64,000 nucleotides of DNA, taken from Alteromonas sp. C1M14 (GTDB lineage: Bacteria; Pseudomonadota; Gammaproteobacteria; Enterobacterales; Alteromonadaceae). The notes beneath the pieces were generated by a model. That model was not told the origin of the DNA and made no database searches. It worked only from the letters and a program-made list of their open reading frames with translations. Position 1 is the first letter of the stretch. Each line of letters starts with the position of its first letter. Shown one piece after another: positions 1-9,357 of the stretch. Where the stretch lies: positions 62,001-126,000 of the forward strand of contig NZ_JAHKQF010000005.1 in assembly GCF_018860965.1 (NCBI RefSeq). Reading direction: 5' to 3'. Both the position numbers and the translations under genes were made by a program.

Positions 1-1013
1 TCATTGATGGGGCCAGGTTTAATATCCGGTTCAGCGGCTAACAATGCTAACAGTCGTTCGCTGGCTCCTACTCCTCGTTGTACTTCACCGATCACTTCGC
101 TTACCGTGGCAATACTGCCTCCGGCCATCACGGCGTAAAATAGAAATGCGGATAATTCGCCGGCGGTCATGGCACCAGTAAAAACTTGTCTGGCGCCAAA
201 CCAGGCAATCATCACAATGGCACTTAAACTAAATAACATAATAAGACCAATAAGCAGGGCGCGATAATGGATCCGCTTTTTCGCCGTGGACATGACAGAC
301 TCCACGCCCTCGATAAAGGCGTTATTTTCTTGCTGTTCGGCGGTAAAGGCTTGTACGGTCATGATTTCATGTAAGGTTTGGTCAATATGGGCACCCAGGT
401 CGGCGATCCTATCTTGGCTTTTTTTCGCGTACAGTCGCACTTGGGGAGCCAACAGGCGGATCGGAATAAGAATGGTGGGCACGGCAAGCACAACACACAA
501 GGTTAACGCTGGGCTGGTAAAAACCATTAGTAATAAAGCACCACTTAAGGTGATAACAGAGCGAATAGCCATGGATAAGCTCATGCCCACAACGGTTTGG
601 ATAACCGTGGTGTCGCTGGTAAAGCGAGATATCACTTCACCGGTGCGTAACTGGGCAAAAAAGGAGGGGGGAAGGGTCAATAGATGTTGAAATACCGAAG
701 TTCGAATATCAGCACTAATCCGTTCGCCAAGCCAAGTCATTAAATAAAAACGAAAGTAGGTTGCTATGCTAGCAACGGCGGTAATGACCATAACTAAAAT
801 AACGGCGCGGTTTAGCATGTCTGCGTTGTTGTGTATAAAGCCGTTGTCTACGGCCATTTTAATACCTTGGCCAAGCACTAACCATGCGCCGGCAGCAACC
901 AACAGGGCGGCAATGGCGCCCACTACTTGCCATGGGTAATGTGCCAGTAATGAACGCACCCAGCGCAGAACGTCACGTGTTGAAATGGTTGGGGATTCGG
1001 TTTCTAAAGACAT
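1..1013 (-). CDS. ABC exporter, transmembrane part (partial)
   Basis: This is the N-terminal 337 residues of an ABC-type exporter half-molecule; the gene runs off the left edge, so the nucleotide-binding domain is not visible. The start is the ATG at 1013. The protein opens with a short cytoplasmic tail, then hydrophobic helices and the pattern of an ABC_membrane (type IV exporter) fold, including a stretch like LGERISADIRTSVFQHLL and an RTGEVISRFTSDTT segment, which is the hallmark of MsbA/MdlB/LmrA-like half transporters. It would act as an inner-membrane dimer driven by ATP. The substrate cannot be told from the sequence. It is divergent from rpsP. Confidence 0.85.
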   Translation of the reverse strand, partial: MSLETESPTISTRDVLRWVRSLLAHYPWQVVGAIAALLVAAGAWLVLGQGIKMAVDNGFIHNNADMLNRAVILVMVITAVASIATYFRFYLMTWLGERISADIRTSVFQHLLTLPPSFFAQLRTGEVISRFTSDTTVIQTVVGMSLSMAIRSVITLSGALLLMVFTSPALTLCVVLAVPTILIPIRLLAPQVRLYAKKSQDRIADLGAHIDQTLHEIMTVQAFTAEQQENNAFIEGVESVMSTAKKRIHYRALLIGLIMLFSLSAIVMIAWFGARQVFTGAMTAGELSAFLFYAVMAGGSIATVSEVIGEVQRGVGASERLLALLAAEPDIKPGPIN

Positions 1014-1162
1014 GCTGTAAATTAGCCTTTTCTATATAATGGTTCGGTTAGCCTTATCTTACGGTAGATACGCTTCTTGGTTCTAAAGATGAGACCATTT
1101 TAATATTGAATCGGATCAAAGCCGTGGGCCTCGTTAATTGATGCCTATTTGGTAATCAAACC

Positions 1163-1190
1163 TTGCAATTCTTATTCTTCTGCGTATAAT
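1163..1190 (+). promoter_or_regulatory. Probable sigma-70 promoter of rpsP operon
   Basis: TTGCAA (1163-1168) and a perfect TATAAT (1185-1190) are 16 bases apart, 88 bases before the rpsP start. The strength and position fit a growth-controlled ribosomal operon promoter. This is motif reading by eye; no transcript start is known. Confidence 0.6.
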
Positions 1191-1278
1191 TCCGCGGCCT
1201 CCTAACTGGCGCCTGTTCGCAGTGTGTTTTGGTAGGGGGTAAAGTTAACAGTATCGCTACAACGAGTTTGAGGCACTT

Positions 1279-1530
1279 ATGGTTACTATTCGTTTACAGC
1301 GTGGTGGCGCGAAAAAGCGTCCATTTTATCAAGTAGTGGTTGCTGACAGCAGCCGTGCAAGAAACGGTCGTTTCATTGAAAACATCGGTTTCTTCAACCC
1401 AACAGCACAAGGTCAAGCAGAACGTCTGCGTTTAGATCTTGAGCGTGTTGAATACTGGGTTGGTGTTGGTGCGAGCTTATCTGAGCGCGTAACTACCCTG
1501 GTAAAAGAAGCTAAAAAAGCGGCAGCGTAA
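1279..1530 (+). CDS. rpsP: 30S ribosomal protein S16
   Basis: S16 is a small-subunit protein that stabilises 16S rRNA folding. The 83-residue product starts [20 protein letters not shown], the typical S16 N-terminus, and has the family's usual length of about 80-85 residues. A GAGG ribosome-binding site lies just before the ATG. It is the first gene of the conserved rpsP-rimM-trmD-rplS operon. Nothing unusual is seen. Confidence 0.98.
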   Translation: MVTIRLQRGGAKKRPFYQVVVADSSRARNGRFIENIGFFNPTAQGQAERLRLDLERVEYWVGVGASLSERVTTLVKEAKKAAA

Positions 1531-1556
1531 GCTGTCCATAATTCTGGTAGGTATAG

Positions 1557-2078
1557 ATGAGTCAAGCGTCTGAGAAAGTGATTATTGGCAAAATCGGTGC
1601 TCCTTATGGAGTGAAAGGTTGGGTCAAGATCAACAGCTATACCGATACGCCGGAAGGTATTTTTGGTTATGCACCTTGGCAACTTGGTGATGGCAAAGAA
1701 TACCAAATTGATCAATGGCGCCCGCAGGGTAAAAACCTGGTTGCGAAAATTGAAGGTATCGAGAGTCGAGATGACGCTGAGCGCATCAAGAATCTGGATG
1801 TTTCCATTGACGAAAACCAGTTGCCTGAACTTGAAGAAGGCGAATTTTACTGGCGGGAGCTCACCGGCATGCAAGTGGTAACTACGCAAGGTTACGATTT
1901 GGGTGTGGTGAAAGATGTATTCAACACAGGTGCAAATGACGTTTTGCAGGTCCGCGCCAAGGTGAATGATGCATTTGGTCAGAAAGAAAGATTAATACCC
2001 TTTGAGATGGATTCCGTCATCAAATCGGTAGATAAAGAAGGCGGTGTGATTACGGTAGATTGGGATCCGGGGTTCTAA
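1557..2078 (+). CDS. rimM: Ribosome maturation factor RimM
   Basis: RimM helps mature the 3' head domain of 16S rRNA and binds S19. The 173-residue protein shows the N-terminal RimM barrel ([17 protein letters not shown] near residue 10) and a C-terminal PRC-barrel with the [12 protein letters not shown] linker near residue 97 and a closing [12 protein letters not shown]. Length is normal for the family (about 170-180). It lies 26 bases after rpsP and one base before trmD, so it is co-transcribed. Confidence 0.97.
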   Translation: MSQASEKVIIGKIGAPYGVKGWVKINSYTDTPEGIFGYAPWQLGDGKEYQIDQWRPQGKNLVAKIEGIESRDDAERIKNLDVSIDENQLPELEEGEFYWRELTGMQVVTTQGYDLGVVKDVFNTGANDVLQVRAKVNDAFGQKERLIPFEMDSVIKSVDKEGGVITVDWDPGF

Positions 2079-2079
2079 A

Positions 2080-2841
2080 GTGACCGCGGACAAATGGTTC
2101 GGCATTATCAGTTTGTTTCCTGATATGTTCGCACCCTTCATGCATCAAGGCGTGGTAGGGCGAGCAGTTAAGTCAGGCATTCTTGATGTCGAGATGTTTA
2201 ACCCACGTGATTACACCCACGATCGTCATCGTACTGTGGATGATCGCCCTTACGGCGGTGGTCCGGGTATGTTGATGATGGTAAAGCCTTTAACAGACGC
2301 CATTACCGCAGCTAAACAAGCTGGCGGTGAACATGCAAAAGTGATTTACCTGTCACCACAGGGAAAGAAGCTTGACCAGGCAGGGGTGAAACACCTTGCC
2401 GAAAATGACCGTATGATTTTTATCTGCGGTCGTTATGAAGGAATCGATGAGCGCGTTATCGAATCTCACGTTGACGAAGAATGGTCAGTAGGAGATTACG
2501 TATTAAGTGGAGGAGAATTACCTGCACTGGTGCTTATGGATGCAGTGGCTCGACTCGTACCAGGTGTACTGGGTCATAAAGCCTCTGCCATCGAAGATTC
2601 CTTTTCTGATGGACTGCTGGATTGCCCGCATTATACGCGGCCAGAAGTACTTGAAGGTAAAGCCGTTCCTCCTGTGTTGTTAAGTGGAGATCACGAAAAA
2701 ATCAGACAGTGGCGACTCATGCAATCGTTAGGTAGAACCTGGCAACGTCGCCCTGAGTTATTAAACCACCTAGCTCTGACTGAGGAGCAAGTGAGATTAT
2801 TGGAATATTTCAAGTCGAACTTGCAGCAAGATGACAGTTAA
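2080..2841 (+). CDS. trmD: tRNA (guanine-37-N1)-methyltransferase
   Basis: TrmD methylates G37 next to the anticodon of a subset of tRNAs, using S-adenosylmethionine, and so prevents +1 frameshifting. The 253-residue protein begins with a GTG codon and shows the SPOUT trefoil-knot signatures: [12 protein letters not shown] near residue 57, [12 protein letters not shown] near 111 and [14 protein letters not shown] near 133. E. coli TrmD is 255 residues. One base separates it from rimM. Confidence 0.98.
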   Translation: MTADKWFGIISLFPDMFAPFMHQGVVGRAVKSGILDVEMFNPRDYTHDRHRTVDDRPYGGGPGMLMMVKPLTDAITAAKQAGGEHAKVIYLSPQGKKLDQAGVKHLAENDRMIFICGRYEGIDERVIESHVDEEWSVGDYVLSGGELPALVLMDAVARLVPGVLGHKASAIEDSFSDGLLDCPHYTRPEVLEGKAVPPVLLSGDHEKIRQWRLMQSLGRTWQRRPELLNHLALTEEQVRLLEYFKSNLQQDDS

Positions 2842-2859
2842 CTAGGACGAGAGGATATG

Positions 2860-3219
2860 ATGAGCAAAGTCAGTCAAGATATCATCAAAAAAATTGAGCA
2901 AGCACAGCTTAAATCTGATGTTCCTGAGTTCGGCCCAGGTGACACAGTAGTTGTTAAAGTTCGCGTTACCGAAGGTGACAAAGAACGTCTTCAGGCCTAT
3001 GAAGGTGTTGTTATCGCTAAGCGTAACCGTGGTCTTCACTCGTCTTTTACCGTTCGCAAAATTTCTAGCGGCGAAGGCGTTGAGCGTGTTTTCCAAACAC
3101 ACAGCCCGGCAGTTTCTTCTATTGAAGTGAAACGTCGCGGTGCGGTTCGTCGTGCTAAGCTTTACTATCTGCGTGAGCGTTCAGGTAAATCTGCACGTAT
3201 CAAAGAAAAGCTTAACTAA
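2860..3219 (+). CDS. rplS: 50S ribosomal protein L19
   Basis: L19 sits at the interface of the two ribosomal subunits. The product carries [33 protein letters not shown] and [19 protein letters not shown], all diagnostic. Two ATG codons are adjacent (2857 and 2860); the second has the better distance of 5 bases from the GAGAGG ribosome-binding site and is chosen, giving 119 residues (E. coli 115). It is the last gene of the operon and is followed by a terminator. Confidence 0.97.
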   Translation: MSKVSQDIIKKIEQAQLKSDVPEFGPGDTVVVKVRVTEGDKERLQAYEGVVIAKRNRGLHSSFTVRKISSGEGVERVFQTHSPAVSSIEVKRRGAVRRAKLYYLRERSGKSARIKEKLN

Positions 3220-3255
3220 GATTACTAATCCTTGCGTTATTGTTAACTTCGAAAG

Positions 3256-3279
3256 AGCCCGCTTAAAGCGGGCTTTTTT
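3256..3279 (+). terminator. Rho-independent terminator of rpsP operon
   Basis: AGCCCGCTT and AAGCGGGCT form a strong GC-rich hairpin, followed directly by six T residues, 36 bases after the rplS stop. Confidence 0.9.
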
Positions 3280-3329
3280 GTGCCTGTTCCACCGTCTTTT
3301 CTGTTTGCCTAATACACGAATCTGAATGA

Positions 3330-3344
3330 AAATAGTTACTATTT
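3330..3344 (+). promoter_or_regulatory. AT-rich palindrome, possible Fur-type operator
   Basis: AAATAGTTACTATTT is a perfect palindrome about 70 bases before the siderophore-type receptor. It overlaps the place where a -35 element would sit for the TATACT at 3365-3370. Compared with the 19-base Fur consensus it matches only about 10 positions, so a Fur role is a guess based on the neighbour's function. Confidence 0.3.
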
Positions 3345-3414
3345 AATTTATTGTTTTATTCCATTATACTACCGCAACTTTTTTAGGATTGATTGATTCG
3401 TAGTTGGAATAGTA

Positions 3415-5556
3415 ATGATAAACAAAAGACTTTTTGCTCTTTCTCCCCTTGTACTGGCGATGAACCTACATGCCCAGACTGCGCCGACAGACACAGACAG
3501 TACACAAAACGCTGAACCTGATGATATTGAGATCATTCGTATTGTAGAAAGTCGAATTCAGCGTATCAGTTCAGGGGCAACAGGCTTAGGGTTAGATAGT
3601 TTTGATACCCCTCAGTCAGTCTCGATAGTGGAACAAGATACAATCTCCAACTACAACTTAAGTGATATCAATAGCTTATTTAAACAAGTAACTGGCATCA
3701 ATATCGACCAAACAGAAACGGATCGTACTTACTTCAATGCCCGTGGCTTTGATATTACCAGTATGCATGTGGATGGCTCCGGTATTCCCTTTGGCGATAT
3801 TTTCGTAGGAGATCTGGATACTGCCATCTACGAAAAAGTGGAATTTATTCGTGGTTCCAATGGCTTGATTACGGGCTTAGGTAATCCTTCCGGTACGGTA
3901 AATTATGTGCGTAAGCGCCCCACCAATGAAACTGAAGCCAGCGTGGATTTTACGTTAGGGCGCTGGGCGAACATGCGTACGGTGGCTGATGTATCTACTC
4001 CTTTAACCGAGTCGGGTAGTTGGGCGGCCCGAGCGGTGGTGGTACATCAAGAGAAAGAAAGCTGGTTAAATTTGTATGAGAACGATCGCACCGTATTATA
4101 TGGCGTAGTAGATGGGCAACTCACAGATGATGTGACGTTGACCTTTGGTTATACCTATCAGGATAATAACAGTGACGGGGTAACCTGGGGCGCGGTGCCT
4201 CTTATTTATTCAGACGGAACCAATTTGTCAGCGGATACATCCACCACCACAGCCATGGACTGGACGTATTGGGACACCTTAAACAAAACCGCTTTTGCTG
4301 AACTAAGCTGGTATCTCACCGACGATTTAAACTATACCTCAAAGCTCAATTATATCCGCTACGAGGATGACTCCGAACTGTTTTATACCTATTCATATGC
4401 TGGCGTTGGAGTAGATAGCGAAACCCAACTCGGTTTGTACGGCTACCCAGGTAAGTTTACCAGTGATGATAAAACCTTGATTTGGGATAACACCTTACAA
4501 GGGTCTTTTGAAGCTTGGGGCCGTGAGCATACCTTTAACTTAGGTGTAAGTTTAGCCAATTCCGATACCAACGACTACGATTATGGGGCACTCAGTGGCT
4601 TTGACGCTATGCCAGCTCTGCTTAGCTGGACGGGTACAGAAGTGAGTCGCCCTGAATGGGCCGACCCGTATCAAGCGGGCTACACCGATGTGACGTTAAA
4701 TCGTTTTTACGGGGCGGTACAACTTGCCGTTACCGATAATTTAGATTTGGTGTTAGGAGCCAGTTTCGTGGATTACGAAAACGAAGGGGAATCTTGGGGC
4801 GCTTCTACGTCGACCACGGAAGATGGTAGTAGCCCTTATATTGGCTTTACTTGGGAAGCCATGGAAGATCTTAACGTCTATGGTAGTTACAGCGATATCT
4901 ATCAGCCCCAGTACTACTTAAATGAAGACTTAGAGCCGTTAGGTTCCGCGGAGGGCCGAAGCTACGAGATGGGCGTTAAGAAGCTATTTGCTGATAACTT
5001 CTTACTGAGTGTCGCCTTGTTTAGAACAGAACAAGAAAATCTGTACGACTTTATTGGCTATGGCGATGGCGACGGCGTAGATGACGATGATTACTCAGAT
5101 GACTTTAACTACTCTTTATATCGTGGCGTGAGCGTCGAATCCAATGGTATTGAGGTGGAAGTGTCGGGGAATCTGACTCGAGAAATTATGATCCAAGGTG
5201 GTTTTACCGCCTTAACCATGGACGATGAAAACGGGGATGAAGCCCGCACATTTATTCCTCGTAGAACCTTGAAACTGCTAGCGGATTACTCTCCTCAATG
5301 GCAAGAAAACCTGAGTATGGGACTATCTTTGCGTTGGCAAAGCGAAACCTATTTAGATACCGACTACGGCCGTATTACCCAAGATAGCTATGGGCTGGTA
5401 GGCGGTTATGTGAATTATGCCTTTAACGATAAACTCTCTTTTAGCTTGAATTTAGATAATATCACTGACGAAAAATACTATAGCTCAGTGCGTACCGATC
5501 AAAGTTATTATGGCGCGCCCGCAAATTATAGTTTGACCATGCGTTTAGATTACTAA
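3415..5556 (+). CDS. TonB-dependent ferric-siderophore-type receptor
   Basis: This outer-membrane gated channel of 713 residues probably imports a ferric siderophore. It has a signal peptide ending near residue 20 (LHAQT), a TonB plug domain with TPQSVSIVEQDTI near residue 60 and FNARGFDITSMHVDG near 107, then a 22-strand barrel ending in an aromatic C-terminus (SLTMRLDY). The plug wording and the WGAVPLIYSDG loop resemble the FhuE/FpvA/FoxA group for hydroxamate siderophores. The exact ligand is not readable. An AT-rich palindrome upstream could be an iron-responsive operator. The gene stands alone, between two terminators. Confidence 0.92.
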   Translation: MINKRLFALSPLVLAMNLHAQTAPTDTDSTQNAEPDDIEIIRIVESRIQRISSGATGLGLDSFDTPQSVSIVEQDTISNYNLSDINSLFKQVTGINIDQTETDRTYFNARGFDITSMHVDGSGIPFGDIFVGDLDTAIYEKVEFIRGSNGLITGLGNPSGTVNYVRKRPTNETEASVDFTLGRWANMRTVADVSTPLTESGSWAARAVVVHQEKESWLNLYENDRTVLYGVVDGQLTDDVTLTFGYTYQDNNSDGVTWGAVPLIYSDGTNLSADTSTTTAMDWTYWDTLNKTAFAELSWYLTDDLNYTSKLNYIRYEDDSELFYTYSYAGVGVDSETQLGLYGYPGKFTSDDKTLIWDNTLQGSFEAWGREHTFNLGVSLANSDTNDYDYGALSGFDAMPALLSWTGTEVSRPEWADPYQAGYTDVTLNRFYGAVQLAVTDNLDLVLGASFVDYENEGESWGASTSTTEDGSSPYIGFTWEAMEDLNVYGSYSDIYQPQYYLNEDLEPLGSAEGRSYEMGVKKLFADNFLLSVALFRTEQENLYDFIGYGDGDGVDDDDYSDDFNYSLYRGVSVESNGIEVEVSGNLTREIMIQGGFTALTMDDENGDEARTFIPRRTLKLLADYSPQWQENLSMGLSLRWQSETYLDTDYGRITQDSYGLVGGYVNYAFNDKLSFSLNLDNITDEKYYSSVRTDQSYYGAPANYSLTMRLDY

Positions 5557-5602
5557 TTTTTTTACCTATAAAAGAGGGTTTCCCGATTAGGGAAACACAT
5601 TA

Positions 5603-5645
5603 CTACCGGCTTTTGCCTGCATTGGCCATGGCCGGTAGCTTTTTA
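5603..5645 (+). terminator. Probable terminator after the receptor
   Basis: CTACCGGC (5603-5610) pairs with GCCGGTAG (5631-5638) across a 20-base loop and is followed by a short T run. The loop is longer than usual, so it is less certain than the other terminators. Confidence 0.55.
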
Positions 5646-5671
5646 TGTTTCTTACTTTCTCCATTTCATGG

Positions 5672-6355
5672 CTAGACTTTTTCCTTCAGCTTTTTTTCTA
5701 ACGCCGCAATGTCACTTTGACGTCCCTCATCGGCCAGGGGACGGTTTTGCCGTGGTGGTGCCATTTTCGCTTTTTGAAGATATTTAGCGGCGTTTGCATA
5801 GTCTTTGTTATCAAATAAAAACTCGGCATAAAAGTAATTGGGATCAATGCCATGGGGATTAACCTCTAAGGCACGTGTTAGCAATTGGGCGGCTTTTTTA
5901 TCGTCGCCAAAGCTAATGGGCCAGCCCGGTAATTTGTGATATAGCACGCCTAAGCTTGTCATTGCCGATCCCGTTAATGCATTTTCATCAATATGCATAG
6001 CATGTTCAAAACTTTTACGGGCAGCCTTCGCATATTTAAGGGCGCTTAATCCGCCTAATGCCCCTGCAGTACTCGACTGAATAATGCCTTGCCATATCAG
6101 TAATTCGGGGTTGTTTGGATCTGTTAATACGGCTGATTTTGCTTGCTTAAGTAAGGCCTTAAAGGCGCTTTCCTTATCTTCCGAGCCATAGTTAATTTGT
6201 GCCCACCGCTGTTGTAATTGCAGTAAGGGGGTTGTTTGTGCAATTAAGGCCACCTTAGCGGAATCCACCGTAGCGCCGTCATGGCTCACCTCTGTGGCCT
6301 GTGCAGTAACCACATTAAGTAACAAAAATGCCGCGCAGATAGTGAGATGTTTCAT
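5672..6355 (-). CDS. Exported TPR-repeat protein
   Basis: The 227-residue product has a clear signal peptide (hydrophobic residues 5-17, ending VTAQA-TEV near residue 21) followed by helical repeats: LLIWQGIIQSSTAGALGGL, a segment with KARKSFEHAM, and YFYAEFLFDNKDYANAAKYLQKA, which fit TPR motifs. It is the last gene of the five-gene hemolysin-family operon and overlaps the preceding dehydrogenase gene by one base (start 6355). A scaffold or partner role at the envelope is plausible, but no specific function can be assigned. Confidence 0.75.
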   Translation of the reverse strand: MKHLTICAAFLLLNVVTAQATEVSHDGATVDSAKVALIAQTTPLLQLQQRWAQINYGSEDKESAFKALLKQAKSAVLTDPNNPELLIWQGIIQSSTAGALGGLSALKYAKAARKSFEHAMHIDENALTGSAMTSLGVLYHKLPGWPISFGDDKKAAQLLTRALEVNPHGIDPNYFYAEFLFDNKDYANAAKYLQKAKMAPPRQNRPLADEGRQSDIAALEKKLKEKV

Positions 6356-7215
6356 CAGGAGGTTCCTTTTTTTTGTTCACCCGCTAGATGCCCGTTGGTG
6401 TGCTCTTCCACAGGATGAGGTTGCACACTTTTAGCATGGCTAAAGGTGTATTTTTTAATTGTGTCTAGTTGCTTAGCCAGGGCTTTATCTACTAAGGAAG
6501 GGAAGAGGGCGTTGAGTTTCGTAAAAAATCGTTCCGATAGACCGAGTTCCCGTCGCGACACATTATTGGTTAACAAGGTGATAAGTGCATCGGCTACGGT
6601 TTCAGGGCTGTCAACGGTGTTTTTAAGTGCTTTATTCATTGCGTTTACCCGACTATCGTTGATAGCGGTATTGGTGGCCCTTGGGGCGAGGTAATGAAAA
6701 TGGAGCTGGGTATTGGCGTGTTCCCGAATCATGGCTTCCGTCCATCCCTTAATACCAAATTTGGTCGCGCAATAGACGCTGTGGGCGGCAAAACCAATAC
6801 CACCTAATGCGGAGCCTACGTTCACTACATGGGCTTGGGGCTGGGCGCAAAGTTGCGGCATCATTTCCTGGGTTAATAGCATGGGGGCGGTAAGGTTGGT
6901 ATTGATAATCTTAGGGATGGCCGCTTCACTAAATTCTCCCACTTGGGTAATCCCAGCATTGTTAATGAGTATGCTGATTGGTAGGCGCTCACAAACATGA
7001 CTGATTTTTTTGCGCCCACAGGGGGTAGTAATATCGGCTTGTATAACCTTGTGGGAATGATTTAGCAGGGCGCTTAGCTGTTGAAGTTTTGCCTCATCTC
7101 GCCCGGTTAATACCAATTGTCCCCCCTTTTTATCAATGGCTTTTGCCATTGCGGAGCCTATGCCGCCGCTAGCACCGGTAAGTAGCACGACCTGATTTTC
7201 CCAATTTATCGCCAT
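6355..7215 (-). CDS. Short-chain dehydrogenase/reductase (SDR)
   Basis: An NAD(P)-dependent oxidoreductase of the classical SDR family, 286 residues. It shows the cofactor motif LTGASGGIGSAMA (TGxxxGxG, near residue 13), the NNAG motif (ILINNAGITQVGEF near 82), and the catalytic SVYCATKFGIKG (YxxxK near 147). The C-terminal extension beyond about 250 is polar. It lies between the di-iron-like protein gene and the TPR gene with one-base spacing or overlap, so it acts in the same pathway. Its substrate is unknown; reduction or oxidation of an acyl-derived intermediate is an inference from the neighbours. Confidence 0.88.
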   Translation of the reverse strand: MAINWENQVVLLTGASGGIGSAMAKAIDKKGGQLVLTGRDEAKLQQLSALLNHSHKVIQADITTPCGRKKISHVCERLPISILINNAGITQVGEFSEAAIPKIINTNLTAPMLLTQEMMPQLCAQPQAHVVNVGSALGGIGFAAHSVYCATKFGIKGWTEAMIREHANTQLHFHYLAPRATNTAINDSRVNAMNKALKNTVDSPETVADALITLLTNNVSRRELGLSERFFTKLNALFPSLVDKALAKQLDTIKKYTFSHAKSVQPHPVEEHTNGHLAGEQKKGTS

Positions 7216-7216
7216 A

Positions 7217-7888
7217 TTAAGCCACCTCGCTCAGGCCATGATGGGGAGACAAATCGTAAAAAATGTTGCCATATAATCGATAAAACATGTTGGCGCTATG
7301 GATGATCATGGCTTGTTCTTTGGGGTCGGTGATCTTGTCCATTAACCCTTGGAAAAAAACGATATGGTCTTGATCTAGGGCACCATGAGAAGTGAGGTAG
7401 CTAAACGCTTGTGGCGGTAACGCCAGTTTTTGTCCAATGTGTTTCGCTGCATTGTCAGCAAGGGCGATGCTCGTCCCTTCGAGTACAAACACCATGCCAA
7501 AAAAATAGAGGGGGTGTTTTCGGGCAATGGCATCAAAGGCATAGGCGACCATCAGCTCGGTGGCGTAGGAGGGCTGGCTTGTGCGGACCTGGTTTTTATC
7601 TATGTTGCATGCAGCGAGATCATTGAGGATCCATTCCTGATGTCCCATTTCTTCTTCGATATATTCACCGACGGCTTCCCGCAGCCATTCTTTTTCATCA
7701 TCGAGTTTTGCGCCGGTGGCCATCATAAGGGGTACGGTGTATTTCACGTGGTGAAACGCCTGTTGCAAGAAGGCAATATAGTCATCAAGGGTGATGTCGC
7801 CGTGAAAGCAGCGCCGAATAATCGGGGCATCAAGGAGATATTGTCGGGCGGTTTGGGTTTGCTGTTGTAATTGGTTGTAAAAACTCAT
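7217..7888 (-). CDS. Heme-oxygenase-like/TenA-like putative di-iron protein
   Basis: The 223-residue all-helical protein fits the TenA/PqqC/heme-oxygenase-like fold. Candidate metal ligands appear in the right order: E79-E80 and H83 in EYIEEEMGHQEW, E137 in VFVLEGTSIAL, and H168, D172 and H175 in HGALDQDH. This is the pattern of heme-oxygenase-like di-iron oxidases, a family that includes the fatty-acid decarboxylase UndA, rather than of thiaminase TenA. It overlaps the upstream ligase gene by 4 bases. An oxidative step on an acyl substrate is inferred; the reaction is unknown. Confidence 0.8.
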   Translation of the reverse strand: MSFYNQLQQQTQTARQYLLDAPIIRRCFHGDITLDDYIAFLQQAFHHVKYTVPLMMATGAKLDDEKEWLREAVGEYIEEEMGHQEWILNDLAACNIDKNQVRTSQPSYATELMVAYAFDAIARKHPLYFFGMVFVLEGTSIALADNAAKHIGQKLALPPQAFSYLTSHGALDQDHIVFFQGLMDKITDPKEQAMIIHSANMFYRLYGNIFYDLSPHHGLSEVA

Positions 7889-9357
7889 CGTGATTCTCCA
7901 TCAACGGAATATTCTTTGGCATAAAGGGCGGCTATTTGGGCATGATAAAAAGAAAGGGTGTGGGAACGTTTTATCTTTCCCGTTTCTGTTAGCAGCCCGT
8001 TTTGGGCGGTGCAAGGGGGGATCACAGTGAATCCCTGAATGTGAGCGTAATCAGGTAGCCCGGTATTGACTCGGGCAATGGCGGTGCGGATTTCCTCTGT
8101 TGTCATAGAGGATGTCCGCGGACATATCAGTGCCACACAGTAAGGCTGGGCTTCACAGTAAACCAGTACTTGATGAAAGCTTCCTATGGCGAGTAAAGCC
8201 GACTCGACCCACTCAGGGGAAACATTGCGGCCAAAACTATTTACCATGATATTTTTCTTGCGCCCATGTAACCACAGTACGTCATTTTTTATAACGCCGA
8301 GATCGCCGGTTTTAAGCTCCGTTGGGTAAAAAGAGTCAGGTTCATTTAAATAGCCAAGAAAATGATTGCCCGTAATAACAATTTCTCCCTCTTCTATGCG
8401 TAATTGATTGTGTCCTATGGCTTTACCCGCACTGCCTTGCAAATTGTTATCAGGGGTATTTAAGGTGGATACGGATACGGCTTCAGAAAGGCCATAGCCT
8501 TCATAAACCGGTAACCCAAAATGGTGGGCCTGTAGGAGTAAACTAGGGGCAACGTGGGCGCCACCTACCGCGATAAACAAAAGTGACGCAGGGGGTTGCC
8601 AACCGGTTTGGCAGGCATGCAACAGCACCATAAGTAGGTCGGGTACAAGGATCAGGGAATGGGCACAGCTGCTTTTTATACAATCAAGTAATAACGGGGG
8701 ATGCAGGAGTCTGCTGCCTTCAAACCCCAGTTCTTTTAATGTGGGTAAGTGAATGGTTCCCCCTCGCAATAAGGGCACATAAATACCTGCAATATTCTCA
8801 AGTAGGGTAGAAAAGGGCAGAACACTTAAGTGGATTTTGGCTTCAGGGGTGATGGTTTCATTTATCCCTTTAGCCACCTGCCATTGGGACTGTGTCGACA
8901 AGCAAACCCCTTTGGGCGTGCCGGTAGAGCCAGAGGTAAAGGTGATTTTGTGTGTGCCTTTGGGTATTTGTACGGCCAGTGTGGGCTGCAGGGCAATGGC
9001 AACAATGTTGTCGTACGGGGTTGGCCTATACTCTGTGTTGCTGACGTTGGCGGCGTTGATGGGCGACGTTAGTAAGTAATCGCATTGACTCTCTTTAAGG
9101 ATATGTTGCTTTTGTGCTTGGCTAAAAAAAGTGGGAATTGGCACACAGCAAATATTGGCCTGCTGGCAAGCAAGATCACACATTATCCATTCAGGGCTGT
9201 TGTCAAAAGCAATGGCAAGTCGGCGGACGGGTTGCGCCTCTAGCCACCGGGCAAGGGTTGATACCGCAATTTTCAGTTCGCCATAGGTTAGTGACGATTC
9301 ACTCGTGGTGATGGCGAGAGTGTTGTCGTGGGTATGGGTATTAAGCCACATAAGCAT
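7885..9357 (-). CDS. Adenylate-forming acyl-CoA/acyl-AMP ligase
   Basis: An ANL-superfamily ligase that activates a carboxylic acid with ATP. It has the phosphate-binding loop TFTSGSTGTPKGV, the YEGYGLSEA motif, KTGDLG and a C-terminal GKIKRS with the catalytic lysine. The open frame extends to 9462, but the first 35 residues look non-coding; the ATG at 9357 has an AGAGAA ribosome-binding site and starts MLMWLNTHTHDN, giving 490 residues. It overlaps the upstream hemolysin-family gene by 17 bases. The acid substrate is not known; a fatty acid is plausible. Confidence 0.88.
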   Translation of the reverse strand: MLMWLNTHTHDNTLAITTSESSLTYGELKIAVSTLARWLEAQPVRRLAIAFDNSPEWIMCDLACQQANICCVPIPTFFSQAQKQHILKESQCDYLLTSPINAANVSNTEYRPTPYDNIVAIALQPTLAVQIPKGTHKITFTSGSTGTPKGVCLSTQSQWQVAKGINETITPEAKIHLSVLPFSTLLENIAGIYVPLLRGGTIHLPTLKELGFEGSRLLHPPLLLDCIKSSCAHSLILVPDLLMVLLHACQTGWQPPASLLFIAVGGAHVAPSLLLQAHHFGLPVYEGYGLSEAVSVSTLNTPDNNLQGSAGKAIGHNQLRIEEGEIVITGNHFLGYLNEPDSFYPTELKTGDLGVIKNDVLWLHGRKKNIMVNSFGRNVSPEWVESALLAIGSFHQVLVYCEAQPYCVALICPRTSSMTTEEIRTAIARVNTGLPDYAHIQGFTVIPPCTAQNGLLTETGKIKRSHTLSFYHAQIAALYAKEYSVDGESR

